A DNA stretch of 64,000 nucleotides from a bacterium (GTDB taxonomy: Bacteria > Fidelibacterota > Marinisomatia > Marinisomatales > JAHJCW01): the NCBI GenBank assembly GCA_028282845.1, contig JANQGY010000005.1:257010-321009 (forward strand), in the 5' to 3' direction. The translations under genes were made by a program, and so were the position numbers. Under the pieces are notes generated by a model. It had not been told where the DNA came from. It did not search any database and was given only the letters and a program-made list of their open reading frames with translations. Shown piece by piece: positions 44,918 through 55,300 of this stretch (the first letter of the stretch is position 1; every line of letters starts with the position of its first letter).

Positions 44918-46441
44918 TTAGAGTCCAAAATATGTTAAGTATCCATCTACATCCAACTCTTTGCCGGTGGCAGTTTTTAAAGAAGTCCTCCAAGGCATTG
45001 CTGCACCGTCTTTGTAGAAATGATCAATTAAGAATTGTCCCGTAGCGGGATCATTAATATATGATTCACCAAATTTATCTAATAAAGCATCATGAACTTG
45101 CCAAGATACAATTTCGGCAATAACATAGTTTTGCAAATAAAGCGGATATGATACAAAAACCATATCCAGAAGCGGTGCCGATTCTTCATTTACACTATCT
45201 AATAAACGGTACTTTTGTATGACACTCCGTTTTAATTCATCGGGATCTTGGTCGAGGTCTTTGTAATATTCAATCTCGAACATAAAGATTGCCAACCAGT
45301 ATCTCAAATAAGCCGCCCGATGTTTATTCATGGCAGCAATTTTTTCAGCTAATTCCTCATCGCTTAGATCCGAAAATTGCTTAGCGATATTCACATTCCG
45401 AGTAAAGCGCGCGGAAGTTTCCGCCATACCTTCAGAAAAACCACCGTTTCCACTGCCAAAACTCCATTCATAACCTTTTAAGATTGGAGACTCAATAGTC
45501 GTATGCATTGCTTGTAGTCCGTGACCAAGTTCATGCATCCAGGTGGCAAATCCTAATCCGGGCATTAAGGCGATCCTGAAATCTCCTGGAATTTGCACCG
45601 CAATACCCTGTCCACCAACGCCGGGCGGCATTTCATTCTCAACTACGCGGAACGGTAAACTATTATAATCCAAGCCGATTCCGTCAATGATATTTTTCAT
45701 TGCAGCCCGCATACTATCGCCGGATAAATCAGGGGTGATCTGATTTATATAGTACGGCATAAGCAAGCTGCGGGCATCATCGTTAGTAAATTCCGATTTT
45801 TCGGTTTCCGATAAGTATTCTTCTTTTAATATTTTATAGGGCTCATAAGTTCGTTCATCTATGATTCTTACAAATTCTTCAAGCCAATCATAGCCGGTTT
45901 CGGTAATATCGAGCATTAGCACGGCATAGTTTTCATAACCCATTGCTTTTGCCTGTTCATTGCGTTGCTTCATTAATTGGATAACCATCTTTTTTAGTTC
46001 GGCATCGGATGGTTTCCCTTTGGCTGTGTCGGGTTCGCCGAGCCAAAATTCCAATTCATTTTGGAGTTTCAGATTTTCTTCGGCATAATTTATTTTGGCG
46101 GCTGTTAGAATGTTGTTCCAAACCTCTATCCGCCGTGCCAGAATTTTGTCGTCAATCGTATTCCTTTTAGGATACCAATCCTCAATTATGCTAATCAAAG
46201 TATCATTTGTGTATAAGTCAACGTATCTTTCTTTGGGCGCTTTAAGATCTGCTTCGGCTTCATCGGAATATAAATTCCAATAGGCTTCCCCCATCTGAAT
46301 ACTAATATCTTCATATACTGCTTCCTTAGCATTAAGAAAGGTTGTTATATCCTTAAGATTATTTCCGCAGGCGGAAAGCAGTAGAATTAGAACGATATAT
46401 AAAGATGATAATGTCGCTTGTTTGATTTTTGAATAGTGCAT
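44918..46441 (-). CDS. M2/M3-like zinc metallopeptidase lipoprotein
   Basis: 507 residues. A lipoprotein signal (LYIVLILLLSACG) is followed by a long helical domain and the zinc motif HELGHGLQAMH (about residue 305), with the downstream Glu in GFSEGMAETSARF. The overall size and all-helical pattern fit the M2/M3 gluzincin group (angiotensin-converting enzyme or oligopeptidase-like). It is probably anchored in the periplasm and trims short peptides. A 27-residue upstream extension to 46522 has no signal value; GGAGAGG just before 46441 fixes the start. Confidence 0.82.
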   Translation of the reverse strand: MHYSKIKQATLSSLYIVLILLLSACGNNLKDITTFLNAKEAVYEDISIQMGEAYWNLYSDEAEADLKAPKERYVDLYTNDTLISIIEDWYPKRNTIDDKILARRIEVWNNILTAAKINYAEENLKLQNELEFWLGEPDTAKGKPSDAELKKMVIQLMKQRNEQAKAMGYENYAVLMLDITETGYDWLEEFVRIIDERTYEPYKILKEEYLSETEKSEFTNDDARSLLMPYYINQITPDLSGDSMRAAMKNIIDGIGLDYNSLPFRVVENEMPPGVGGQGIAVQIPGDFRIALMPGLGFATWMHELGHGLQAMHTTIESPILKGYEWSFGSGNGGFSEGMAETSARFTRNVNIAKQFSDLSDEELAEKIAAMNKHRAAYLRYWLAIFMFEIEYYKDLDQDPDELKRSVIQKYRLLDSVNEESAPLLDMVFVSYPLYLQNYVIAEIVSWQVHDALLDKFGESYINDPATGQFLIDHFYKDGAAMPWRTSLKTATGKELDVDGYLTYFGL

Positions 46442-46530
46442 GATCCTCTCCAATTTTGTTTGTGTAATTATGACCCGACAGGCGAACAAAGGTTGTCTTA
46501 AAATTTGTTGGAAATTAGTCATAGCTGAAT

Positions 46531-46550
46531 AGAAGATTCCAATATCTTCT
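46531..46550. promoter_or_regulatory. Palindrome in the divergent peptidase/sco gap
   Basis: AGAAGAT-TCCAAT-ATCTTCT, 7-bp arms with a 6-base spacer, about 90 bases before the peptidase start and 120 before sco. A possible operator; no family recognised. The rest of the 227-base gap is AT-rich. Confidence 0.3.
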
Positions 46551-46668
46551 AAGTTGCTAATATTATTGTTGTTGCTATCTATTTTTATTGCTCACTATAA
46601 TTCCCCCTTGAAATTAGAATTATAATATAGATTATCTGTATTTGTCTGATTAATTAGAAAGAAAGTTT

Positions 46669-47475
46669 ATGATTAAAAAGTCCATTTTGATTAAAACCGT
46701 ACTTATTGTTTTCATCACTTTTTTAGCGAAAGTGCTTGGTGATGAAACCTCTGATTTGCTGCTTGAAGAACCGGTTGCCATCGAATTTACCGAGCATCTC
46801 GGTGAATATATTCCATCTGACATTTCACTTGTTGATGAAAAAGGTAATTCGGTTGAATTTGGCGAATTAATTACTATTCCCACGATCCTGATGTTTGTGT
46901 ACTATGAATGTCCGGGTATTTGTACGCCATTGTTGACGGAAGTTGCCGATGTATTAGGTAAAACGAATATTGATCACAACAAAACGCCATTCCAAATATT
47001 GACCGTCAGTTTTGATGTCCGCGACAAACCTGATGTAGCAGCTCAAAAACGCTTTAATTATCTTGATCAAATCAATAAGCCGTTCCCGCCGGAAGCATGG
47101 CGGTTTTTCACCGGAGATCAGGCAAATATTGATAAATTGACTAATGCAGTCGGTTTCCGATACCAACGTGCCGGTGCCGATTTCACCCATCCCGGAGGAT
47201 TGATACTTCTATCACCGGAGAAGAAAATCGTTCGCTATTTATATGGCATCGAGTTTTTACCATTTGAGTTCAAAATGGGAATTATGGAAGCCGCACAAGG
47301 CAAGGTTTCGCCGACTACCGCCAAGCTCCTACGTTATTGTTTCAGTTATGATCCGATCGGTAGAACTTATGTATTCAATATCGCCCGTGTAACGGCGACG
47401 GTTATGATTACCTCAGTACTATTCTTTGCCGGATTTCTAGTATTTGTTACGCGTAAAAAGAGGAATGGTAAATAA
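46669..47475 (+). CDS. Sco1/SenC/PrrC-type copper chaperone
   Basis: 268 residues. A signal anchor (about 8-22), a thioredoxin-like domain with the copper motif ECPGICTP (CxxxC) and the distal His in FTHPGG near residue 173, and a C-terminal membrane helix (about 242-262). Sco delivers copper to the CuA site of cytochrome oxidase, encoded just downstream (1-base overlap TAATG with subunit I). The C-terminal anchor is an extension not present in all Sco proteins. Confidence 0.9.
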   Translation: MIKKSILIKTVLIVFITFLAKVLGDETSDLLLEEPVAIEFTEHLGEYIPSDISLVDEKGNSVEFGELITIPTILMFVYYECPGICTPLLTEVADVLGKTNIDHNKTPFQILTVSFDVRDKPDVAAQKRFNYLDQINKPFPPEAWRFFTGDQANIDKLTNAVGFRYQRAGADFTHPGGLILLSPEKKIVRYLYGIEFLPFEFKMGIMEAAQGKVSPTTAKLLRYCFSYDPIGRTYVFNIARVTATVMITSVLFFAGFLVFVTRKKRNGK

Positions 47476-49109
47476 TGGTTGAAAGTAATTTAATCAATAG
47501 TTATTTGGGCAATGCAAATTCATCAGGCCTGAAATCATGGATATTTTCGACCGATCATAAAAGGATTGGACTTTTATATCTGTACTGCATGATGGCATTC
47601 TTTATAGTTGCCATGCTGCTTGGTGTTCTGATGCGGTTGGAATTATTACAACCGGGCGAACAATTCATTAGCGCCAAGACTTATAATCAAACTTTTACTC
47701 TCCACGGTGTAATAATGATATTTCTATTTATTGTGCCGGGTATTCCCGCTGCCATCGGTAATTTTGTATTGCCGCTACAGCTTGGTGCAGAAGATGTTGC
47801 TTTCCCCCGTTTAAACTTGTTGAGTTGGTGGATATATATTTTTGGTGCCATCCTTGCGTTAACATCTTTATTTGGCGGAGGGGGGTTCGCGGATACTGGT
47901 TGGACTTTTTACGCTCCTTACAGTATCAACACCGATACAAACGTATCGCTTGCGGTGTTGGCAGCTTTTGTATTAGGATTCAGTTCAATCTTAACCGGGA
48001 TCAATTTCATCACCACCATCCATCGTTTGCGCGCCAAAGGTATGGGCTTTTTCAGGATGCCGTTATTTGTTTGGGGTTTATATGCCACCGGATGGATTCA
48101 AATCATTGCCACGCCGGTTGTCGGCATAACTTTGTTATTGATTTTCTTGGAGCGAACACTTGGTTTGGGATTTTTTGATCCGACAATGGGCGGTGATCCG
48201 GTTCTTTATCAACACCTGTTTTGGATTTACTCGCATCCGGTTGTATATGTAATGATACTGCCGGCGATGGGTGTTATCTCCGAGATATTACCGGCGTTTG
48301 CCCGCCGTACGATTTTCGGTTATAAGGCAATCGCGATGTCGTCAATGGCGATCGCCATCGTTGGTTACTTAGTTTGGGGGCATCACATGTTTACGGTGGG
48401 AATGTCCGATACGGCGCGTTGGATATTCAGTTTGCTCACATTCCTTGTAGCTGTTCCAACTGGTATAAAAGTTTTTAACTGGGTTGCGACATTGTATAAA
48501 GGCTCTATTCAATTGGCAGCACCGATGTTGTTGGCATTATTATTTATTTTTGAATTTTCGATCGGCGGTTTGACCGGATTGGTCAATGGCGCTTTAAGTA
48601 CCGATATTCATATACACGATACTTCCTTTATCGTGGGACATTTCCACTACACTATCTTTGGCGGAGCCGGCATTGGTCTAATGGCTGCCATGCACTATTG
48701 GTTCCCGAAGATCTTTGGAAGAATGTACAGTGAGAAATCCGCTAAAACCGCGATTGGTTTAATATTTGTCGGATTTAATACACTGTACTTCCCAATGCTG
48801 ATAATGGGCATATTGGGAATGCCGCGTCGCTATCATGATTATTTGCCTGAATATCAGCCTTACCACATGGTCTCGACCATCGGTTCTTGGATATTAGTTT
48901 TGGGTATCACAATTATGATCTGGAATTTAGTTCGTAGCGCCCGCAAGGGCGAGCCTGCGCCGGATAATCCTTGGGGAGCGACAACCTTAGAATGGAAAAC
49001 ACCCTCACCACCACCGCAACTGAATTTTGATTATACACCTGAGGTGCAGACCGGACCGTATGATTTTTCTGAGATATTATCAAAAGATGCCAATAAGAAA
49101 AAGCAATGA
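47475..49109 (+). CDS. ctaD: Cytochrome c oxidase subunit I (caa3, A2 type)
   Basis: 544 residues, 12 helices. The haem and CuB His ligands appear in TLHGVIMIF, SHPVVYVMILP, WGHHMFTVG and VGHFHYTIFGG. The helix VI motif reads YSHPVV, without the Glu of HPEV, which marks an A2-type haem-copper oxidase that uses a Tyr-Ser proton channel, as in Thermus caa3. It is the core proton-pumping subunit in the inner membrane. It overlaps subunit III by 4 bases (ATGA). Confidence 0.95.
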   Translation: MVESNLINSYLGNANSSGLKSWIFSTDHKRIGLLYLYCMMAFFIVAMLLGVLMRLELLQPGEQFISAKTYNQTFTLHGVIMIFLFIVPGIPAAIGNFVLPLQLGAEDVAFPRLNLLSWWIYIFGAILALTSLFGGGGFADTGWTFYAPYSINTDTNVSLAVLAAFVLGFSSILTGINFITTIHRLRAKGMGFFRMPLFVWGLYATGWIQIIATPVVGITLLLIFLERTLGLGFFDPTMGGDPVLYQHLFWIYSHPVVYVMILPAMGVISEILPAFARRTIFGYKAIAMSSMAIAIVGYLVWGHHMFTVGMSDTARWIFSLLTFLVAVPTGIKVFNWVATLYKGSIQLAAPMLLALLFIFEFSIGGLTGLVNGALSTDIHIHDTSFIVGHFHYTIFGGAGIGLMAAMHYWFPKIFGRMYSEKSAKTAIGLIFVGFNTLYFPMLIMGILGMPRRYHDYLPEYQPYHMVSTIGSWILVLGITIMIWNLVRSARKGEPAPDNPWGATTLEWKTPSPPPQLNFDYTPEVQTGPYDFSEILSKDANKKKQ

Positions 49110-49741
49110 GCCAAAATACCGTAGCAAATAAAACTAAGGTTGAACACAGTGTGCATCGTGATGATATTGGTGCAAAAACCGGAATGTGGTTGTTCCTTTT
49201 TACCGAGCTGTTGCTATTTGTGGGGTTAATATTGGTTTACGTGGTATTTCGTGCCAATTATTCACATGAATTTCATGAAGCAGCTGGTCATTTAAATGTA
49301 AAAATTGGCGTTATCAATACCTTGATTTTAGTTACAAGCAGTTTAACAATTGTCATTTCTTTAGCAAAAATGCAGCGTGGCAATGTCGAAACCGCGTCAG
49401 ATTATTTGTGGATCACAATTGGTATAGGAGCTTTGTTCCTAATGAATAAATTTGTAGAATGGTTTGAGAAAATATCCCACGATTATTATCCGGGCTCCGC
49501 TTATTTAAAAACTTTGCCGAATGGTGAGTCAATATTCTATTCATTATATTACAGTCTAACCGGTTTGCATGCGCTGCACGTTATTATTGGGATGACAATA
49601 ATGGCTTTTATCATCAAGCAAATATCCGATGGCAAGATTACACCCGATAACCATGTTAAGCTTGAAAATAATGCTCTATATTGGCATTTGGTTGATGTAA
49701 TCTGGATCATTTTATTACCATTATTCTATCTAACCAATTAG
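49106..49741 (+). CDS. ctaE: Cytochrome c oxidase subunit III
   Basis: 211 residues with five hydrophobic segments. TGMWLFLFTELLLFVGLILVYVVFR and the C-terminal LTGLHALHVIIG and WHLVDVIWIILLPLFYL are subunit III signatures (HxxH and WHxVDxIW). Part of the oxidase operon between subunits I and IV. Confidence 0.94.
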   Translation: MSQNTVANKTKVEHSVHRDDIGAKTGMWLFLFTELLLFVGLILVYVVFRANYSHEFHEAAGHLNVKIGVINTLILVTSSLTIVISLAKMQRGNVETASDYLWITIGIGALFLMNKFVEWFEKISHDYYPGSAYLKTLPNGESIFYSLYYSLTGLHALHVIIGMTIMAFIIKQISDGKITPDNHVKLENNALYWHLVDVIWIILLPLFYLTN

Positions 49742-49750
49742 GAATTAATT

Positions 49751-50050
49751 ATGAAAGATCAAGATAGTACTGTGAAAAATGAACATTTAATTCCTTATAA
49801 AATATTTGTATTTGTTTGGTTGGCATTAATCATATTGACCTTAATAACGGCTGGTGCCTCAACCTATTTCCCCGGCGCTTTTGGCATCGCAGTGGCGATA
49901 ATAATAACGCCGATCAAAGCCTTTTTGGTATTGGAAATATTTATGCATCTGCGGTATGAGAGTAAAGCTTTTCGTTATATGTTTTTAGTCACCATCGGAA
50001 TAGTTGCCGTTTTTATGGCATTGACATTAGTGGATTATACTTTTAGGTAA
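49751..50050 (+). CDS. ctaF: Cytochrome c oxidase subunit IV (prokaryotic CoxIV/CtaF)
   Basis: 99 residues with three hydrophobic helices. KIFVFVWLALIILTLITAG, IKAFLVLEIFMHLRYESK and the last helix match the short prokaryotic subunit IV. It stabilises the complex. Gaps of 9 and 5 bases to its neighbours. Confidence 0.88.
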   Translation: MKDQDSTVKNEHLIPYKIFVFVWLALIILTLITAGASTYFPGAFGIAVAIIITPIKAFLVLEIFMHLRYESKAFRYMFLVTIGIVAVFMALTLVDYTFR

Positions 50051-50055
50051 AATCA

Positions 50056-50949
50056 ATGGACAGCGCATCCAGTTATTCAGTACTTGTTGACAAAACTTTT
50101 TGGCTGATATTAGGTTCTTCAATTATCATGTTGTTTGCTATTACGGCGACAATGATATGGTTTGTGTTCAAATATAGTCGTAAGCGTAATCCTAATCCGG
50201 CACAGATCGAAGGGAATGCCATATTAGAATCAATTTGGACGATTATTCCTACAATAATGGTTTTAATTATGTTTTTTTCAGGTTGGGCCGGATTTAAGGT
50301 TATGCGCAATATTCCGGAAGATGCTATGGAGGTGACCGTTTATGCCCGCAAATGGTCGTGGATGTTCGAATATGAGAATGGTGTTCAGTCAAGTGTGTTA
50401 GTAGTTCCGGTTGACAAAAACGTGAAGCTAAACCTTGTATCAAATGATGTGATTCACAGCTTCTACGTCCCGGCTTTCCGTTTGAAAGAAGATTGTGTCC
50501 CCGGTTATGATAATGTGGCATGGTTCAAAGCCATTGAGGAAGGTGAATATAATCTGTTTTGTGCTGAATATTGTGGAGATCAACATTCCAATATGATCAC
50601 AAAAGTAAAGGTAATCAATAGCGAAGAATACGATACCTGGCTTGTGGAGCAGGATACAAAACCGATCGGCATTGATATTTTATCTATCAATGGTTGCACG
50701 GCTTGTCATAGCCTTGATGGAAGTAAATTGGTAGGACCTTCGTTCAAAGGCTTGTTCGGTATAACAGAAACAGTATTGACAGATGGAGAAGAACGAACAA
50801 TCACTGTTGACGAAGAATATATTCGCAGATCTATTAAGGAACCGATGGCTGATATAACCGCAGGTTATCCACCGGTTATGATCACCTTGCCGAACTTGAC
50901 CGATGAAGATGTAGATGCAATGATCCAAATTATCAAAGATCTAAAATAG
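50056..50949 (+). CDS. ctaC: Cytochrome c oxidase subunit II fused to cytochrome c
   Basis: 297 residues. Two TM helices (about 15-37 and 60-80) precede a cupredoxin domain with CuA ligands His134, Cys169, Glu171, Cys173, His177 and Met180 (CAEYCGDQHSNM). A C-terminal cytochrome c domain has CTACH (214-218) and an axial Met probably in PPVMITLP. The fused haem makes this a caa3 oxidase that needs no separate soluble cytochrome. No cleavable signal is evident. Subunit II comes last in this cluster rather than first, which is unusual. Confidence 0.94.
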   Translation: MDSASSYSVLVDKTFWLILGSSIIMLFAITATMIWFVFKYSRKRNPNPAQIEGNAILESIWTIIPTIMVLIMFFSGWAGFKVMRNIPEDAMEVTVYARKWSWMFEYENGVQSSVLVVPVDKNVKLNLVSNDVIHSFYVPAFRLKEDCVPGYDNVAWFKAIEEGEYNLFCAEYCGDQHSNMITKVKVINSEEYDTWLVEQDTKPIGIDILSINGCTACHSLDGSKLVGPSFKGLFGITETVLTDGEERTITVDEEYIRRSIKEPMADITAGYPPVMITLPNLTDEDVDAMIQIIKDLK

Positions 50950-50955
50950 TAATTG

Positions 50956-51813
50956 ATGTCCTTTAAAAGTATTATAGAATTAACCAAACCACGTATCACA
51001 ATTGCTGCTACCTTGACAGCTGCCGTGGGCTATACACTTGGAAGAGGCAGAATTGATTTAAATATACTTCCGGTACTGATCGGCGGATTTTTGTTGGCGG
51101 CCGGAGCAGCGGCTCTAAATCAGGTTCAGGAAGCGGGAATAGATAGTAAAGTTGACCGGACAAACCAACGGCCAATTCCAAGCGGTAGATTGTCAAATAT
51201 TCAAGCTTTGATTATTGCACTAATTATATTGTCATGCGGATTGCTGATACTGTTCATTGCCTATGACATTTTGGTGGCACTTGTTGGATTTAGCGCTGTT
51301 ATCATCTATAATGGTATTTATACACCTTTGAAGAAAATATCGCCCTATGCTGCTATACCGGGTGCATTAATAGGCGCAATTCCGCCGCTTGCAGGTTGGA
51401 TAGCAGCCGAAGGTTTGCTAATTGATCCGCGTATTTATTATTTATGCTTTTTCTATTTTATCTGGCAGATACCGCATTTTTGGTTGTTACTATTATTCTT
51501 CAGTGAACAGTATAAGAAAAATGATCTGCCGAGTTTATTTGATCGGTTTAGCGAAGACAGAATTAAACGATTGACGTTTTCGGGCATTGCAGCAACCTCT
51601 ATTACCGGTATTTTGTTACCATCCTATCTAATTTTGAAACCACAGTTTGTCGGCTTGCTATTAGTATTGTTAGGTCTAACTGTTCTAATCCGTGGGCTAT
51701 CATTATTAAAAAAATCAGATTTTGGTAAGGGCAGTTATCGCATGCGGTTCATGGATATTAATATTTATGCCCTCCTGATAACAATTCTAATTATCACAAC
51801 AAGTATCCTTTAG
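50956..51813 (+). CDS. ctaB: Protohaem IX farnesyltransferase
   Basis: 285 residues, a UbiA-type prenyltransferase with about nine helices. The Asp-rich motif is in NQVQEAGIDSKVDRTNQRPIPSG and the second in YNGIYTPLKK. It makes haem O for the oxidase encoded upstream. The TTG at 50953 is in frame, but ATG at 50956 is chosen. No ctaA (haem A synthase) is in the window. Confidence 0.93.
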   Translation: MSFKSIIELTKPRITIAATLTAAVGYTLGRGRIDLNILPVLIGGFLLAAGAAALNQVQEAGIDSKVDRTNQRPIPSGRLSNIQALIIALIILSCGLLILFIAYDILVALVGFSAVIIYNGIYTPLKKISPYAAIPGALIGAIPPLAGWIAAEGLLIDPRIYYLCFFYFIWQIPHFWLLLLFFSEQYKKNDLPSLFDRFSEDRIKRLTFSGIAATSITGILLPSYLILKPQFVGLLLVLLGLTVLIRGLSLLKKSDFGKGSYRMRFMDINIYALLITILIITTSIL

Positions 51814-51825
51814 TCTCTAACAGTT

Positions 51826-51867
51826 TATAGGGAAAATCCCTAAACGTGGTTAGGACAATCCCTATAG
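51826..51867. promoter_or_regulatory. Paired palindromic elements before the receiver gene
   Basis: TAGGGA-AAA-TCCCTA (51828-51842) is followed by TAGG-ACAA-TCCCTA (51851-51864), so the half-site AATCCCTA occurs twice, 22 bases apart, about two helical turns. They lie 90-120 bases before the receiver start at 51951. A regulator binding as two dimers is suggested; it could also be a weak ctaB terminator. Confidence 0.4.
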
Positions 51868-51950
51868 ATTATTAAACAATAATGGCTTATGTTTCTATAT
51901 AGTACTACCTCTAATATTGTGAATGAATATTGGATTTAGGAGATATTGAT

Positions 51951-52316
51951 TTGAATAAGAAAATATTAATTGTTGATGATGAACCGGCAATTATTAGACT
52001 TTTATCATTAAGATTAAAACATAGTAATTATGATGTATTTGAAGCTTACGACGGCTTAGAATGTATTCGTGTGGCTGAAAAAGAATTACCGGATTTGATA
52101 TTGTTGGATATACAAATGCCTCATTGTGACGGTCTAACCGCTTACACAAGACTTGCTGAAAATGAGAATACCAAAAATATACCGGTTCTGTTTATGACAG
52201 CTTTTCCTAAACCTGAGATATTGAACAAAGTAAAAACGATGGGAGCTAAAGGATGTATATCTAAACCCTTTGTAAGTAAAGATTTTGAGGAATCCATAAG
52301 AAGAGCAATAAGCTGA
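51951..52316 (+). CDS. Single-domain response regulator
   Basis: A 121-residue receiver: ILIVDDEPA, acceptor Asp in LILLDIQMPHCDG, FMTAFPK and ISKPFVS. The start is TTG at 51951, with AGGAG 8 bases upstream; a TTG at 51930 is in frame but this ribosome site lies within it. It closely resembles the receivers at 27812 and 1167. It has a strong terminator of its own, so it is monocistronic. No output domain. Confidence 0.88.
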   Translation: MNKKILIVDDEPAIIRLLSLRLKHSNYDVFEAYDGLECIRVAEKELPDLILLDIQMPHCDGLTAYTRLAENENTKNIPVLFMTAFPKPEILNKVKTMGAKGCISKPFVSKDFEESIRRAIS

Positions 52317-52331
52317 GAAATGAATGGTGAT

Positions 52332-52360
52332 AAAAAAGCCCCGCATCGCGGGGCTTTTTT
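52332..52360. terminator. Bidirectional terminator
   Basis: AAAAAAGCCCCGC-ATC-GCGGGGCTTTTTT, 13-bp stem with T tracts both ways, between the convergent receiver and TonB receptor genes. Confidence 0.93.
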
Positions 52361-52375
52361 ATTTTCAGTCTTGAT

Positions 52376-55300
52376 TTAAAACATGAATCTAAGACCGATC
52401 TGTAAACCCCAACGGGAATACGGGCCGGGATCTTCTATGAATGTCTCCTCGACTCCGCTGAATTCTAGAATTGGTTCTCCATCGTCTGTCCACCCTACAA
52501 CCTCTAGTGGAGTTGTAGCTAATGGATTTGCTACCTGCCTGACACCCCAATTATTGTTGATTAAGTTTGCAGCGTTAAGCAAATCAACACTTAATTGGAA
52601 AGTTCCAACATTGGTTTGGAAATTATGTAAGACTCTAAGATCAATATTATTGAACCAAGGGTTTATTAATCCATGTCTTTCGGCAATCTCACCACGATGC
52701 TCACTTAAGTATTTATCCTGTTCAATAAATTCGTTTAGTGAGCTCCACTGACTTGGATCCGCAAGAACGATATCATCGGAGTTTTCAGGAATGTAGATAA
52801 GATCATTTCCTGACTGTCCGTCACCATTTACATCACCGGCATAGGTGAAGGAATAACGGTTTCCACCGGAATATACATAGCGATTTCCTTCGGCTGCTTC
52901 AAAGAAAACACCGATATTGGTGGAATGTGATTGATTCCAATTATGGGTATAATTGGCATTAGCAATGATTCTATGGCGGTTACCAAATTCTGACCAACTT
53001 AATTGTGGATCATTCGGATCACCTTGTACAGGCTGACTCTGCCATAAAACACTAGCAATCTCGGTTGATCTGAGATTATTTTTGGCATTCAAATAAGTAT
53101 AAGCCAATCCTGTATTTAAGCCATTATCAAATTGCTTACGTAATTGTGTTGTGAATGTAAAATTATATCCTTCATCGGTATTATCAATCACATATACGCC
53201 ATTACCCTCGTTGAAAGGATCATAATTCAATTCACTTGCGGGAAATCCTCCATAATATGGTCTTCCATCTTTTAAAGTTCTAACGGGTTTCACCAAATCA
53301 GCATTGCGCATATAAATTGCGTTGATGTCTTTGCCATAGATGACTTCAAAGGTTCCAAAGATATCCCATGGTAGCCGAGTATCTACTGCGAAGTTTGTTG
53401 TCCAAACCTGTGGCCATTTAAAGTCTTCGACCATAGCATTCAGATCAAATGATTGTTGTAATACTGATTTACCTTCCACTACACGTCCTTCTCCATCATC
53501 TGTTTCCTGCCCATTACTTCCGTCACCGGTAATATTTGGATTTTGCCCCGGATTAGATATTACATTACCGATCCACACGAAAGGTAAATGTCCGGTGAAT
53601 ATTCCAGAACCACCGCGGATTTGCAATGAACGGTCTCCATTAACATCCCAATTGAATCCGAATCTAGGTGACCATAGTAATTGAGGATCAGGCAATTTAG
53701 CTTGATCTACAACTTCCGGCTCATCATTTTCGTCTAACAGTGTTAATCCTGTTGAGAATGGATTTTCAACAGGTTCAGTATGGTAGACCGGAACATCAAC
53801 CCGTAGTCCAAAAGTAAGATTTAAATCCTTCGACATTTTATATTCGTTCTGTGCATATACAGCAAATTGACCGACTTCAATTAATTCGCCTTTAAAAGCA
53901 CCTGTGCCAATAAACGAATTAAAGTCAGCAAAATTATCTGTATCATCAGGATCAGTACGGGTGTAGAAGTTATCTAATGACGCAAATGTAGAAGCTCCAA
54001 TGAAATCTAAGTATCCGGCTCCGGGAACTAATAGGTCTAAATCACCGGCTACCATAAAAACGCCATGTCTGAATATATTAAATGAGTTAAAGAATTTAAA
54101 ATGTTCATAGTTTACACCGGCCGTAATTACATGGTTACCTATAAAATAACTAAAATTATTAGTAACCTGGAAAACATCCTGATCAAGTATGTTATGGATT
54201 GAGAAAGGCTCGTGCCCAACAGTAGTATAGGTTACACCACCTTCTCCAATTTGAACTGTCGGGAAATCTTCGCTGAACGGTTCACGAAAATCCCTAAAGC
54301 GATTATAACTGGCAAAGAAGCGATTTGCCATGTTATCAGCAAACATACTATTCAATTCAAAGGCAATTGAATGCAATCCGTTATTAATTGCGTAACCTGA
54401 GTTCTTGAATGGCAAACTTGTTGAGTTTGGTCCACGACCTGTATTATTATAACTTAATACAAAACCATGTGGCCCAAGATCGCGTACCGCATCTAAATAG
54501 TTATATCTTAAAGATGCATTGTGCTGATTATTGATATTCCAGTCTAATTTCAATAACAATTTGTCATTATTAGTTTCGTGAGTATATCCTTCGTAAGGTC
54601 CGGTATCGTACCCGTAAACTTCTTTCATAATTTGGCTAATTTCGTCCATCACGTCGGCACTTACCCGAGATTCACCAAATTCTATTTTTCCACCTTTATC
54701 AGCAACAAAGTTAGAACCAGGGTCATCCTTCCTCTCAATTTCACCATTAATGAAAAAGAACAATTTGTTCGGAATTATTGGACCGCTCAATGTAAAACCG
54801 GTTTGATTATACATTAAGCTAGGATCAGCAATTACTTCATTACCGCTTACTTTGTTTCCTTGCAGCATCTCATTTCTGGCATAAGTATAGATAGAGCCCT
54901 TGAATGCATTGGTGCCGCTCTTGGTAATCGTGTTAATACCTGCACCGGTATATCCACCTTCGGTTACATCGTATGATGCAACCGAAACTTGAACTTGCTC
55001 AACAGCATCAAACGGGATTGATTCGGCATTGGCTTGCCCGCCCGGAGCAGGATCATCCAATCCGAAAGCATTGTTGAAGTATGAACCATCTACAGAGATA
55101 TTGTTATAGAGCCAGTTCTTACCGGCAAAGCTAAAGTTGCCATCACTGCGTGGATCAAGTCGTGTCAGGTCACGTGTACTTCTTTTGATCGAAGGCATTT
55201 GTGTCACAAGATCACCGGCAACAAATGTAGCTGCTCCGGTTCGGTCGGGATTGAGAACATCATCTTGTTGACCACTCACTTCAACCCCGGTCATTTCAAT

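Noticed and set aside
51888-51905. Possible sigma-54 promoter before the receiver at 51951 (TGGCTT...)
   Set aside because: The -24 element is TGGCTT and no TTGC-like element occurs at the right distance.
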